Shown here one piece after another: positions 1 to 10,960 of a DNA stretch of 64,000 bases. The position numbers were made by a program, and so were the translations under genes. Numbering within the stretch: position 1 is the stretch's first letter; each line of letters begins with the position of its first letter. Location: positions 43,455,178 through 43,519,177 of the forward strand of contig CM038720.1 of assembly GCA_021613375.1 (NCBI GenBank), written 5' to 3'. This DNA comes from Megaleporinus macrocephalus (taxonomy: Eukaryota; Chordata; Actinopteri; Characiformes; Anostomidae). A model generated the notes under the pieces. The model made no database searches. It was given only the letters and a program-made list of their open reading frames with translations, and was not told the origin of the DNA.

Positions 1-602
1 CAGTCTCTGACTGAGGCAGTCTCTGACTGAGTCTTTATGTTAAGTGGGCGTGAGCTGAAACAGTCCCATCCTATCTCAGTGCTGGTGCATCTGGATGGCA
101 CAGTGATGTAACTGAGGGTGTAGCAGTAAATGGACAGGTGAGCTGGCTGGTGATGGTGGGGTGATGGCCCGATGATCAGTCCTTCAACAGCGTTCAACAG
201 ACAGGAGGACAGTCATTACCTCAGGAAGAGTAAAGAGAAAGAGTTAGTTGGGCTCAGGAGTAAGACTGTAGAGAATATGAATTTTCAGAATTTTAGAGTG
301 TGGTTGGTGACTCCGGCAGATCTAACTATAACAGCCTAAACTAAAAGGAGAGAACCAGAAGATAACATGGACATGAGACCACCCTGAGACACTGGGGTCC
401 CCCCACTCCACCATCAACAAACCTGTGTGATCGCGTGAAGTGTTGGAACAACAGCACCAACATCTCAGTTTACCATAAACCTCTGTGTCCAAGAACCCCC
501 AGATCTCCTGCCTTTATCTAAAAGAGAAGATTAATAACCAAAAGCTACTAAACAAGTATGTTTTCAGTCTAGACTTAAATATTGAGACTGTCAGAGTCCC
601 GA
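1..602 (-). mobile_element. L2-type LINE fragment, 3' part, 5'-truncated
   Basis: This stretch matches 5913-6534 almost base for base, with only scattered substitutions and small indels. That second stretch lies in the 3' region of the minus-strand L2 element described below. The match stops abruptly at 602, just after the shared CCCGAACAT, where the 11-bp minisatellite begins. On the element's own strand this is therefore a 5'-truncated copy. Its 3' end would lie left of the window. Only a few tens of codons of the coding 3' end could be present. The high similarity to the second copy suggests recent insertion or duplication. Confidence 0.8.
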
Positions 603-3600
603 ACATGTGTCAGTATAGTGTCAGTAGTGTGTCATTATAGTGTGAGTTAAGTGTCAGTAATGTGTCAGTAAAGTGTGAGTAAAGTGTCAGTATAGTGTCA
701 GTAAAGTGTGAGTAAAGTCTCAGTACAATGTCAGTAACGAGTGAGTAATGTGTCAGTAATGTGTCAGTATAGTGTCAGTAGTGTGAGTAATGTATCAATA
801 AAGTGTTAGAAAAGTGTCAGTAATGTAAGTAATGTGTCAGTATAGTGTGAGTAAAGTGTGAGTAGTGTAAGTAGTGTCAGTAATGTGTGAGTAATGTGTC
901 AGTAATGTGTCTTTATAGTGTCAGTAATGTGTCAGTATAGTGTCAGTAGTGTGAGTAATGTGTCAGTAAAGTGTTAGTATAGTGTCTATAGTGTCAGTAG
1001 TGTGTCAGAAAAGTGTCAGCAAAGTGTCATTAATGTGTCAGTAAACTGTCAGTAAAGTATCAGTAATGTGTCAGTAAAGTCAGTATAGTGTCAGTAAAGT
1101 GTCAGTAATGTCAGTAATGTGTCAGTAAAGTGTCAGTAATGTCAGTAATGTGTCAGTAAAGTGTCAGTTATGTGTGAGTAAAAATGTCAGTATAGTGTCA
1201 GTAGTGTCAATAATGTGTGAATAAAGTGTAAGTAAAGTGTGAGTAATGTGTCAGTAGTGTCAGTAAAGTGTGAGTAAAGTGTGAATAAAGTGTGAGTAGT
1301 GTCAGTAATGTCTCAGTAATGTGTCAGTAAAGTGTGAGTAGTCTCAGTAAAGTGTCAGTATAGTGTCAATAAAGTGTTATTAAAGTGTCATTATTGTCAG
1401 TAATGTGTAAATAATGTGTCAAAGAGTGAGTAATGTGTCAGTAGTGGGAGTAATGTGTCAGTAAAGTGTCAGCAAAGTGTCAATAAAGTGTGAGTAATGT
1501 GTCAGTATAGTGTCAGTAAAGTAACAGTAAAGTCAGTAAAGTGTCAGTAATTTGTCAGTAATGTGTCAGTAAAGAGTCAGTAAAGTGTCAGTAATGTGTG
1601 AGTAAAGTGTGAGTAATGTGTGAGTAACATGTCAGTAATGTGTGAGTAATGTCTCAGTAATGCGTCAGTAATGTGTCAGTAATGTGTCAGTAATGTGTCG
1701 GTAATGTGTCAGTAAAGTGTCAGTAAAGTGTGAGTAATGTGTCAGTATAGTGTCAGTAAAGTCAGTATAGTGTCAGTATAGTGTCAGTAATGTATGAGTA
1801 AAGTGTCAATATATTGTCAATAATGTCTCAGTAAAGTGTCAGTATAGTGTCAGTAATGTGAGTAATGTGTCAGTAAAGTGTGAGTAATGTGTGAGTAATG
1901 TGTCAGTATAGTGTCAGTAGTGTGAGTAATGTATCAATAAAGTGTTAGAAAAGTGTCAGTAATGTGAGTAATGTGTCAGTAAAGTGTCAGTATAGTGTCA
2001 GTAAAGTGTGAGTAAAATGTCAGTATAGTGTCAGTAAAGTGTGAGTAAAGTGTGAATAAAGTGTAAGTAGTGTCAGTAAAATGTGAGTAAAATATCAGTA
2101 GTGTCAGTAAAGTGTCAGTATAGTGTCAATAATGTGAGCAAAGTGTCAGCAAAGTGTTAGCATAGTGCGAGTAAAGTGTCATTAAAGTGTCCGTATAGTG
2201 TCAGCAAAGTGTCAGTAGTGTCAGTACTGTCAGTAAAGTGTCATTAATGTGTCAGTAAACTGTCAGTAAAGTATCAGTAATGTGTCAGTAAAGTCAGTAT
2301 AGTGTAAAGTCAGTACAGTAATGTGTCAGTAATGTAAACTCACAGTAAAGTGTGAGTAAAGTCATAGTATAGTGTCAGTAGTGTGAGTAATGTATCAATA
2401 AAGTGTTAGAAAAGTGTCAGTAATGTAAGTAATGTGTCAGTATAGTGTGAGTAAAGTGTGAGTAGTGTAAGTAGTGTCAGTAATGTGTGAGTAATGTGTC
2501 AGTAATGTGTCTTTATAGTGTCAGTAATGTGTCAGTATAGTGTCAGTAGTGTGAGTAATGTGTCAGTAAAGTGTTAGTATAGTGTCTATAGTGTCAGTAG
2601 TGTGTCAGAAAAGTGTCAGCAAAGTGTCATTAATGTGTCAGTAAACTGTCAGTAAAGTATCAGTAATGTGTCAGTAAAGTCAGTATAGTGTCAGTAAAGT
2701 GTCAGTAATGTCAGTAATGTGTCAGTAAAGTGTCAGTAAAGTGTCAGTTATGTGTGAGTAAAAATGTCAGTATAGTGTCAGTAGTGTCAATAATGTGTGA
2801 ATAAAGTGTAAGTAAAGTGTGAGTAATGTGTCAGTAGTGTCAGTAAAGTGTGAGTAAAGTGTGAATAAAGTGTGAGTAGTGTCAGTAATGTCTCAGTAAT
2901 GTGTCAGTAAAGTGTGAGTAGTCTCAGTAAAGTGTCAGTATAGTGTCAATAAAGTGTTATTAAAGTGTCATTATTGTCAGTAATGTGTAAATAATGTGTC
3001 AAAGAGTGAGTAATGTGTCAGTAGTGGGAGTAATGTGTCAGTAAAGTGTCAGCAAAGTGTCAATAAAGTGTGAGTAATGTGTCAGTATAGTGTCAGTAAA
3101 GTAACAGTAAAGTCAGTAAAGTGTCAGTAATTTGTCAGTAATGTGTCAGTAAAGAGTCAGTAAAGTGTCAGTAATGTGTGAGTAAAGTGTGAGTAATGTG
3201 TGAGTAACATGTCAGTAATGTGTGAGTAATGTCTCAGTAATGCGTCAGTAATGTGTCAGTAATGTGTCAGTAATGTGTCGGTAATGTGTCAGTAAAGTGT
3301 CAGTAAAGTGTGAGTAATGTGTCAGTATAGTGTCAGTAAAGTCAGTATAGTGTCAGTATAGTGTCAGTAATGTATGAGTAAAGTGTCAATATATTGTCAA
3401 TAATGTCTCAGTAAAGTGTCAGTATAGTGTCAGTAATGTGAGTAATGTGCCAGTAAAGTGTGAGTAATGTGTGAGTAATGTGTCAGTATAGTGTCAGTAG
3501 TGTGAGTAATGTATCAATAAAGTGTTAGAAAAGTGTCAGTAATGTGAGTAATGTGTCAGTAAAGTGTCAGTATAGTGTCAGTAAAGTGTGAGTAAAATGT

Positions 3601-5611
3601 CAGTATAGTGTCAGTAAAGTGTGAGTAAAGTGTGAATAAAGTGTAAGTAGTGTCAGTAAAATGTGAGTAAAATATCAGTAGTGTCAGTAAAGTGTCAGTA
3701 TAGTGTCAATAATGTGAGCAAAGTGTCAGCAAAGTGTTAGCATAGTGCGAGTAAAGTGTCATTAAAGTGTCCGTATAGTGTCAGCAAAGTGTCAGTAGTG
3801 TCAGTACTGTCAGTAAAGTGTCATTAATGTGTCAGTAAACTGTCAGTAAAGTATCAGTAATGTGTCAGTAAAGTCAGTATAGTGTAAAGTCAGTACAGTA
3901 ATGTGTCAGTAATGTAAACTCACAGTAAAGTGTGAGTAAAGTCATAGTATAGTGTCAGTAATGTGTCAGTATAGTGTCAGTAATGTGTCAGTAAAGTGTC
4001 AGTTATGTGTGATTAAAAATGTCAGTATAGTGTCAGTAAAGTGTCAATAATGTGTGAATAAAGTGTAAGTAAAGTGTGAGTAATGTGTCAGTAGTGTGAG
4101 TAAAGTGTGAATAAAGTGTGAGTAGTGTCAGTAATGTCTCAGTAATGTGTCAGTAAAGTGTGAGTAGTCTCAGTAAAGTGTCAGTATAGTGTCATTAAAG
4201 TGTCATTAATGTCAGTAAAGTGTCAGTAATGTGTAAATAATGTGTCAGTAATGTGTGAGTAATGTGTCAGCAAAGTGTCAGCAAAGTGTCAGCAAAGTGT
4301 CAGTAAAGTGTCAGTAAAGCATCAGTAATGTGTCTGTAAAGTATCAGTAAAGTCAGTAAAGTGTCAGTAATTTGTCAGTAATGTGTCAGTAGTGTCAGTA
4401 ATGTGTGAGTAATGTGTCAGTAAAGTGTGAGTAATGTGTCAGTAAAGTGTGAGTAATGTCAGTATAGTGTCAGTAATGTCATTAATGTGTCAGTAAAGTG
4501 TCAGTAATGTGTCAGTAAAGTCCGTAAAAGTGTCAGTAATGTGTCAGTAAAGTCAGTAGTGTCAGTAATGTGTGAATAAAGTGTCAGTAATGTGTGAGTA
4601 AAGTGTAAGTAGTGTCAGTAATGTGTGAGTAATGTGTCGGTAATGTGTCTTTATAGTGTCAGTAATGTGTCAGTATAGTGTCAGTAGTGTGAGTAATGTG
4701 TCAGTAAAGTGTCAGTATAGTGTCAGTAGTGTGTCAGAAAAGTGTCAGTAAAGTGTCAGTATAGTGTCAGTAAAGTGTGTGTAGTGTAAGTAGTGTCAGT
4801 AATGTGTGAGTAAGGTGTGAGTAAAGTGTAAGTAGTGTCAGTACAGTGTGAGTAATGTGTCAGTAAAGTGTCAGTAATGTCTCAGTAAAGTGTGAGTAAA
4901 GTGTCAGCAAAGTGTCTGTAAAGTGTGAGTAAAGTGTCAGTAATGTGTCAGTAAAATGTGAGTAAAATATCAGTAGTGTCAGTAATGTGTGAGTAAAGTG
5001 TGAATAAAGTGTAAGTAGTGTCAGTAAAGTGTGAGTAATGTGTCAGTAAAATGTCAGTATAGTGTCAATAATGTGAGTAATGTGCCAGTAAAGTGTGAGT
5101 AATGTGTCAGTAAAGTGTCAATAATGTGAGTAATGTGCCAGTAAAGTGTGAGTAAAGTGTCATTAAAGTGTCCGTATAGTGTCAGCAAAGTGTCAATAAG
5201 GTGTCAGTATAGTGTCAGTACTGTCAGTAAAGTGTCAGTAAAGTGTCAGTAATGGGTCAGTAAAGTCAGTATAGTGTCAGTAATGTGTCGGTAAAGTGTC
5301 AGTAATGTGTCAGTAATGTGTCAGTAAAGTGTCAGTTATGTGTGAGTAAAAATGTCAGTATAGTGTCAGTAAAGTGTCAATAATGTGTGAATAAAGTGTA
5401 AGTAAAGTGTGAGTAATGTGTCAGTAGTGTGAGTAGAGTGTGAATAAAGTGTGAGTAGTGTCAGTAATGTCTCAGTAATGTGTCAGTAAAGTGTGAGTAG
5501 TCTCTTTAGTGTCAGTATAGTGTCAGTAGTGTTATTAAAGTGTCATTGTCAGTAAAGTGTCAGTAATGTGTAAATAATGTGTCAGTAAAGAGTGAGTAAT
5601 GTGTGAGTAAT
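603..5611. repeat. 11-bp minisatellite, GTGTCAGTAAA/GTGTCAGTAAT type
   Basis: A nearly uninterrupted array of 9-11 bp units, GTGTCAGTA followed by AA, AT, TA or nothing, with GTGTGAGTAA variants. It runs for about 5 kb and has no long ORF. A segment of roughly 1.6 kb is repeated head-to-tail inside it (about 780-2380 and 2381-3960). The array continues on the far side of the L2 insertion and of a short LINE tail. Confidence 0.93.
780..3960 (+). repeat. Higher-order duplication, two ~1.59-kb units
   Basis: Irregular markers recur in the same order at a constant offset. TGTATCAATAAAGTGTTAGA lies at 791 and 2391, offset 1600. After a 20-bp indel the offset is 1580: GTGTCAGTTATGTGTGAG at 1161 and 2741, and the AAACTCACAGTAAAG marker near 2336 and 3916. 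I saw very few differences between the copies, for example GTGTCAG versus GTGCCAG near 1868 and 3448. The copies stop matching near 3960. Confidence 0.85.
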
Positions 5612-6457
5612 GTCAAGTCAAGTCAAGTCAATTTTATTTATATAGCGCTTTTTACAACGATGTTGTCTCAAAGCAGCTTTACAGAGTTTTGAAAACAGTT
5701 ATAACATATACCCCCCAGTGAGCAAGCCAGAGGCAACAGTGGCAAGAACACCTCCCTCAACTGGAGGAAGAAACCTTGGGAGGAACCAGACTCACAAGGG
5801 GAGACCCGTCCTCCTCTGGTCAAACAGTATTTACAGTTTGAACTAAATACCAAAGAAAGGAGTCTCTGTTTTAAATCTGGATAGCAAAGCTTTAGAAGCT
5901 GCACAGATAGAGGCAGTGTATGACTGAGGCAGTCTCTGGCTGAGGCAGTCTATGACAGTCTTTATGTAAAGTGGGCGTGAGCTGAAACAGTCCCATCCTA
6001 TCTCAGTGCTGGTGCATCTGGATGGCACAGTGATGTAACTGAGGGTGTAGCAGTAAATGGACAGGTGAGCTGGCTGGTGATGGTGGGGTGATGGCCCGAT
6101 GATCAGTCCTTCAACAGCCTTCAACAGACAGGAGGACAGTCATTTCCTCAGGAAGAGTAAAGAGAAAGAGTTAGTTGGGCTCAGGAGTAAGACTGTAGAG
6201 AATATGAATTTTCAGAATTTTAGAGTGTGGTTGGTGACTCCGGCAGATCTAACTATAACAGCCTAAACTAAAAGGAGAGAACCAGAAGGTAACATGGACA
6301 TGAGACCACCCTGAGACACTGGGGTCCCCCCACTCCACCATCAACAAACCTGTGTGATCGCGTGAAGTGTTGGAACAACAGCACCAACATCTCAGTTTAC
6401 CATAAACCTCTGTGTCCAAGAACCCCCAGATCTCCTGCCTTTATCTAAAAGAGAAGC
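5612..6457 (-). other. 3' UTR and tail of the L2 element
   Basis: Non-coding 3' region between the ORF2 stop and the TCAAG-repeat tail. The part at 5913-6457 is shared with 1-530. The proximal tail (AAAGCGCTATATAAATAAA type, read on the minus strand) is the conserved stem-loop plus short repeat used by L2 and by SINEs that borrow its machinery. Confidence 0.8.
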
Positions 6458-7207
6458 TTAATTACCAAAAGCTACACTAAACAAGTATGTTTTTAGTCTA
6501 GACTTAAATATTGAGACTGTGTCAGAGTCCCGAACATTAACTGGGAGATTATTCCACAATTTTGGGGCTTTGTAGGAAAAAGCTCTTCCCCCCATTGTAG
6601 TCTTCTGAATTTTAGGAACTATTAGAAAACCAGCATCCTGTGATCTGAGTGAACGTGGCGGTTCATAATAGGAAATTAGATCTTGCAGGTACTCCGGTGT
6701 GAGACCGTGCAGGGCTTTATACGTCAGTAATAAAATTTTATAGTCGATACGGAATTTAACAGGAAGCCAGTGTAGCGCTGATAAAACTGGACTGATGTGA
6801 TCGAATTTCCTGGTTTTAGTTAGTACTCTAGCTGCAGCGTTCTGAACTAACTGGAGTTTATTCAGGTTCCTGCTGGAGCATCCTGACAATAATGCATTAC
6901 AGTAATCTAGCCTTGAGGTTATAAAGGCATGTATCAACTTTTCAGCATCAGACACAGATAACGCATTTCTTAACTTTGAAATGTTTCGTAGGTGAAGAAA
7001 CGCTGTTCTTGTAATATTACCTATGTGTTGATTAAATGTCAGATCTGAGTCAATTGTTACACCAAGACTTTTGGCTACTGAACCAGGAACTACAGAGAAG
7101 TCAGCAAGATTTAACATTAAATCTGAACATGTAGTCCGAGCAGCCTTTGGGCCGAGGAGGAGAACTTCCGTTTTATCTGGGTTTAAAAGAAGGAAGTTCT
7201 GTAGCAT
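6458..7207 (-). pseudogene. L2 ORF2 C-terminal domain (fragment)
   Basis: About 250 codons in frame after the second frameshift. Landmarks of L2-type C-termini are visible: NPDKTEVLLLGP, SLGVTIDSDLTF, TSRLDYCNALLSG, QLVQNAAARVLTKT, LHWLPVKFRIDYKILLLTYK and WNNLPVNVRDS. It ends at a natural stop after TYLFSVAFGN. The annotated start is only the first Met after the frame break. The true upstream sequence is the polymerase domain at 7246-8148. Confidence 0.88.
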
Positions 7208-7245
7208 CCAAAGTCTAATATCTCTTACACAATCTTCTATCTTAT

Positions 7246-8148
7246 CTAATCTGATTTATCATCTGGTTTGGCTGATATGTACAGTTGTGTATCATCGGCA
7301 TAACAGTGGAAACTAATTCCATGTCTATTTATAACTGAGCCTAATGGTAGCATATATAGTGTAAATAACAGAGGACCTAAAACAGAACCTTGTGGAACTC
7401 CATATTTCACTTTTGTAGTGTTAGACGATACATTATTTATCTTTACAAACTGAAAGCGATCACTAAGGTAAGATGTGAACCAGGATAACGCTGTTCCTGT
7501 GATTCCAACTATATTTTCTAGCCTGTCCAAAAGAATAGTGTGATCTATAGTGTCAAAAGCTGCACTTAGATCTAGTAACACCAGTAGAGATACGTGGCCC
7601 TGATCAGAGGCAAGAAGATCATTTGTTATCTTAACTAAAGCTGTCTCTGTGCTGTGATGTGGCCTAAAACCAGATTGGAATTTTTCATATATGTTGTTCT
7701 TATGTAGATGAGAACAGAGTTGTCGAGCTACAGCCTTTTCTAAAATCTTAGAGATAAAAGGTAAATTGGAAATGGGTCTATAACTGGACAGTTCTCTGGG
7801 GTCAAGATTTGGCTTCTTTATCAAGGGTTTTATCACAGCTAGTTTAAAAGACTTAGGTACATGACCCAGACTAAGAGAAGAGTTGATGATAGTTAAGATA
7901 GGTTTAATAATATCTGGTAATACTTGTTTTAATAGGCTTGTTGGAATCATATCAAGTGTGCATGTAGCAGAAGTTGAGGAAGAGATTAGTTTTTCTAGTT
8001 CTGTCTGCTGTAGTGGAGAAAATGTTTCTAGTCTTTCTTCTAAAATCACATTTTGTGCTGTTTGAGCCAAATCGGATGAAGGATAGGTTACTCGTATTGG
8101 TAGAACTTTTTGTCTAATATTCTCGATTTTGCTATTGAAAAAGTCCAT
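7246..8148 (-). pseudogene. L2 ORF2 reverse-transcriptase domain (frameshifted)
   Basis: Reverse-transcriptase blocks appear in order. [18 protein letters not shown] is block 1-2. [15 protein letters not shown] follows. [16 protein letters not shown] carries the first catalytic aspartate. [14 protein letters not shown] comes next, and [10 protein letters not shown] holds the YADD active site. The frame breaks after [11 protein letters not shown] at 7246, where a small indel shifts the reading frame and the C-terminal part continues in another frame. Catalytic residues are intact, so decay is recent. This is a mobile-element gene, not host coding sequence. Confidence 0.9.
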
Positions 8149-8999
8149 GAAATCATTGCTGCTGTGGTTGGCGGGTATTTGAGGTTCAGATCCTGATTTT
8201 TGGTAAGTTTTGCGATGGTGCTAAATAAAACTCTAGGATTGTTTTTGTTGTGTTCGATGAGTGTGGACAGGTATGCTGAGCGTGTTTTAATAAGTGCATT
8301 TCTGTACCTGCTAAGGCTGTCCTTCCAAGCAGAGTGAAATACCTCTAGCTTGGTCACTCTCCATTTGCGTTCTAATTTCCGTACTGTCTGTCTTAAGGTG
8401 CGTACTTCATTGTTGTACCACGGAGCGAGCTTTTTTTGTTGCATCTTTTTAATTTTTATAGGTGCAACGTTGTCTAAAGTTAGTCGGAGCGTATTTTCTA
8501 CGCAGTCAGTTATTCTGTCTAGCTCGGTTGGGTCTGATGATGGAAAAATTATGGTTGATAAATCTGGAAGAGTTTCAATAAAGTGTTGGGCTGTATTTGG
8601 CATTATTGAACGTTTCATGCAATAACGGGGTGATGTACATACATTTTTACTAAGACTCAATTCATATGAAATTAGGTAATGATCTGAAACTACTGAAGTC
8701 TGTGGAAGAACAGTAAGATTATGTATATCAACACCTAAAGTCAAAACTAGATCTAGTGTGTGATTACAGGAATGTGTAGGCCCTATTACATTCTGAGTGA
8801 GACCTATAGAGTCTAAGATAGATGAAAAAGCCTTTTTTAATGGATCTGCTGAGTTTTCAAAGTGAATATTAAAATCTCCTGCGATTATTAGTTTTTCAGC
8901 GCTCACTGCTAGATCTGCAACAAAGTCACTAAATTCTTTTAAGAACTCAGAATAAGGTCCTGGTGGTCTATAAATGCTGACTAGGGTGAGTACACTTCT
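8088..8999 (-). pseudogene. L2 ORF2 endonuclease end and linker (fragment)
   Basis: The frame enters open from the truncated edge. It shows apurinic-endonuclease landmarks: YRPPG near 8960, then AGDFNIHF about 20 codons on, then VVSDHYLISYEL. A basic linker to the reverse transcriptase follows, ending [15 protein letters not shown]. Established knowledge: L2/CR1-type LINEs encode an APE-like endonuclease that nicks the target for target-primed reverse transcription. Here the N-terminal catalytic half is lost. The last ~20 codons run out of frame (a frameshift at about 8150-8175), so the continuous product stops at 8088 instead of joining the polymerase. Confidence 0.85.
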
Positions 9000-9067
9000 A
9001 TGTGTCAGTATAGTGTCAGTAGTGTGAGTAATGTGTCAGTAAAGTGTCAGCAAAGTGTCAGTAAAGT
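9000..9067. repeat. 11-bp minisatellite, short segment between two LINE pieces
   Basis: Units of the same GTGTCAGTA family resume immediately after the L2 5' truncation point. They are cut again by the next LINE tail at 9068. Confidence 0.85.
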
Positions 9068-9380
9068 TCAAGGATTCAAGGATTCAAGGAGACTTTATTG
9101 TCATTCGCATCACATGTGGTACATGGGGTGGAACGAAATTGTGGTACCCAAGGACCCAGTTTTACCCAGACAGCAGTACTTAAATAAATAAAATAAACAT
9201 AAATATATAAAATATATGAAAATAAAATAAACAGGAATGGAGAAGGTAGCAGCAGAGTGTATTAAAGTGACTGGTGTCGTAAAAGTGTCAGTGCAGTGGT
9301 TCCACTAAGTGGCGTTTAAAAGTCTTACAGCTTCCGGAATGAAGCTGTTCCTCAGTCTGTTCGTTCTACACTTAACACAC
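9068..9380 (-). mobile_element. Rex1/CR1-like LINE 3' end (UTR only)
   Basis: On the left, tandem TTCAAGGA units precede GACTTTATTGTCATTCGCAT, the reverse complement of a LINE 3' end of the type ending AATAAAGTC-CTTGAA. The body holds ACATGGGGTGGAACGAAATT and CTTCCGGAATGAAGCTGTTC, phrases typical of fish Rex1-like 3' UTRs (from memory, not searched). No coding sequence remains. The 11-bp array continues on both sides, so this is an insertion with strong 5' truncation. Confidence 0.7.
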
Positions 9381-10325
9381 ACTAAAGTGTGAGTAATGTG
9401 TCAATAACGTGTCAGTAAAGTATCAGTAAAGTCAGTAATTTGTCAGTAATTTGTCAGTAATGTGTCAGTAGTGTCAGTAATGTGTGAGTAAAGTGTGAGT
9501 AATGTGTCAGTATAGTGTCAGCAATGTCAGTAATGTGTGAGTAAAGTGTGAGTAATGTGTCAGTATAGTGTCAGCAATGTCATTAATGTGTCAGTAAAGT
9601 GTCAGTAATGTGTCAGTAAAGTCAGTAAAAGTGTCGGTAAAGTGTCAGTAATGTGTGAATAAAGTGTCAGTAATGTGTGTGTAATGTGTCAGTAAAGTGT
9701 GAGTAATGTGTAACATGTCAGTAAAGTGTCAGTAATGTGTGAGTAATGTCTCAGTAATGTGTCAGTAAAGTATAAGTAAAGTGTGAGTAATGTGTAACAT
9801 GTCAGTAAAGTGTCAGTAATGTGTGAGTAATGTCTCAGTAATGTGTCAGTAAAGTATAAGTAAAGTGTGAGTAATGTGTCAGTATAGTGTCAGTACTGTC
9901 AATAAAGTGTCAGTAAAGTGTCATTAATGTGTCAATAAAGTGTCAGTAATGTGTCAGTAAAGTCAGTATAGTGTCAGTAATGTATGAGTAAAGTGTCAGT
10001 ATATTGTCAATAATGTCTCAGTAAAGTGTCAGTAAAGGGTCAGTATAGTGTCAGTAATGTATCAATAAAGTGTCAGTAATGTGCCAGTAAAGTGTGAGTA
10101 GTGTAATGTGTCAGTGCCAGTATAATGTCAGTAAAGTGTGAGTAATGTGTCAGTAATGTGACAGTAAAGTGCCAGTATAGTGTCAGTAAAAAGTGAGTAT
10201 TATGTCAGTAATGTATCTGTAGTGTCAGTATAGTGTCAGTATATTGTGGGTAATGTGTCAATAAAGTGTGAGTAAAGTGTGAGTAATTTGAGTAATGTGT
10301 CAGTAGTGCCAGTTATGTGATGAGT
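9381..10325. repeat. 11-bp minisatellite, right-hand part
   Basis: Same GTGTCAGTAA(A/T) units as 603-5611, fading out near 10325. A direct duplication of about 85 bp, with the marker GTGTAACATGTCAGTAAAG, occurs at about 9708 and 9793. Confidence 0.9.
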
Positions 10326-10960
10326 GTAGTATTTAGCGCTAATGCTAAAATACCATGTGTTACCTGTAAACGGGGTGAATCTCAGAGGTTTGGTTTGTAA
10401 GCAACTTCATGATCCTTAAAAATGTTTCTTTATTAAATAATCCAGCTGCTCGTCTCGTTGCAGAGTCCAGCGTCTGGTCACACAGGCTTCTCTCTGTGAT
10501 GGGATATTATAACCATCCTCCCTGGGCGAGTGAGAGAGGTGGGGAGGGAGGGGGTGGTGGGGCAGAGAGTCACAGTTACAGTGTATTAGAAATGCTGTAA
10601 TTGTATCTGCTGTTGTCTAAAACTGGAGCTGGAGGAAGGAGGAGAGGAACAGGGAGGTACTGAGAGGGTACTGAGAGAGTACTAAGAGGGTATCGAGTTA
10701 TGCTCACGCAGAAGTGTTGCGTCGGCTCTTCTTATGAAAGTCTAATCGAGCTGAAAGTTTTAAATCAAATCTTAAACTTTCTGATGAAGTTACAGAGTCT
10801 CTGTTCTGGAGCTCTGTTCGCCCCGCCGTCTTTCTGAACCTAATCTAAAAGACAGCTGCAAAATACAGGGGGGTGCGGGGGGTGGGTGGCTGTGTGTGTG
10901 TTGGGGGGGTGGGGTGAGTGGGGGGCTAGCGCTGCAGCAGTGGTTGGCCTCAGGGTGGCA
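10326..10960. other. Unique interval with two G-rich runs
   Basis: No gene recognised. Short frames here have no recognisable domain. The two notable features are purine/G-rich stretches at about 10537-10563 and 10866-10926, both on the + strand. The interval separates two unrelated minisatellites. Confidence 0.6.
10866..10926 (+). other. Potential G-quadruplex cluster
   Basis: Within 60 bases there are many runs of three to seven G, such as GGGGGGTGCGGGGGGTGGG followed by TTGGGGGGGTGGGGTGAG. This is more than the four runs needed for a quadruplex on the + strand. Confidence 0.65.

Larger units (their letters stand above)
5612..8999 (-). mobile_element. L2-clade LINE, 5'-truncated, inserted in the 11-bp array
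   Basis: The element reads on the minus strand. Its 3' end is on the left: a (TCAAG)n tail at 5612-5632, then the complement of the L2 signature AGCGCTATATAAATAAA. Reading leftward from 8999 the order is endonuclease C-terminal half, reverse transcriptase, C-terminal domain, long 3' UTR. The 5' part of the endonuclease is missing, since the array resumes at about 9000. At least two frameshifts separate the coding pieces, so it is not autonomous. The 11-bp array lies on both sides, so the LINE came after the array was established. Confidence 0.9.
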
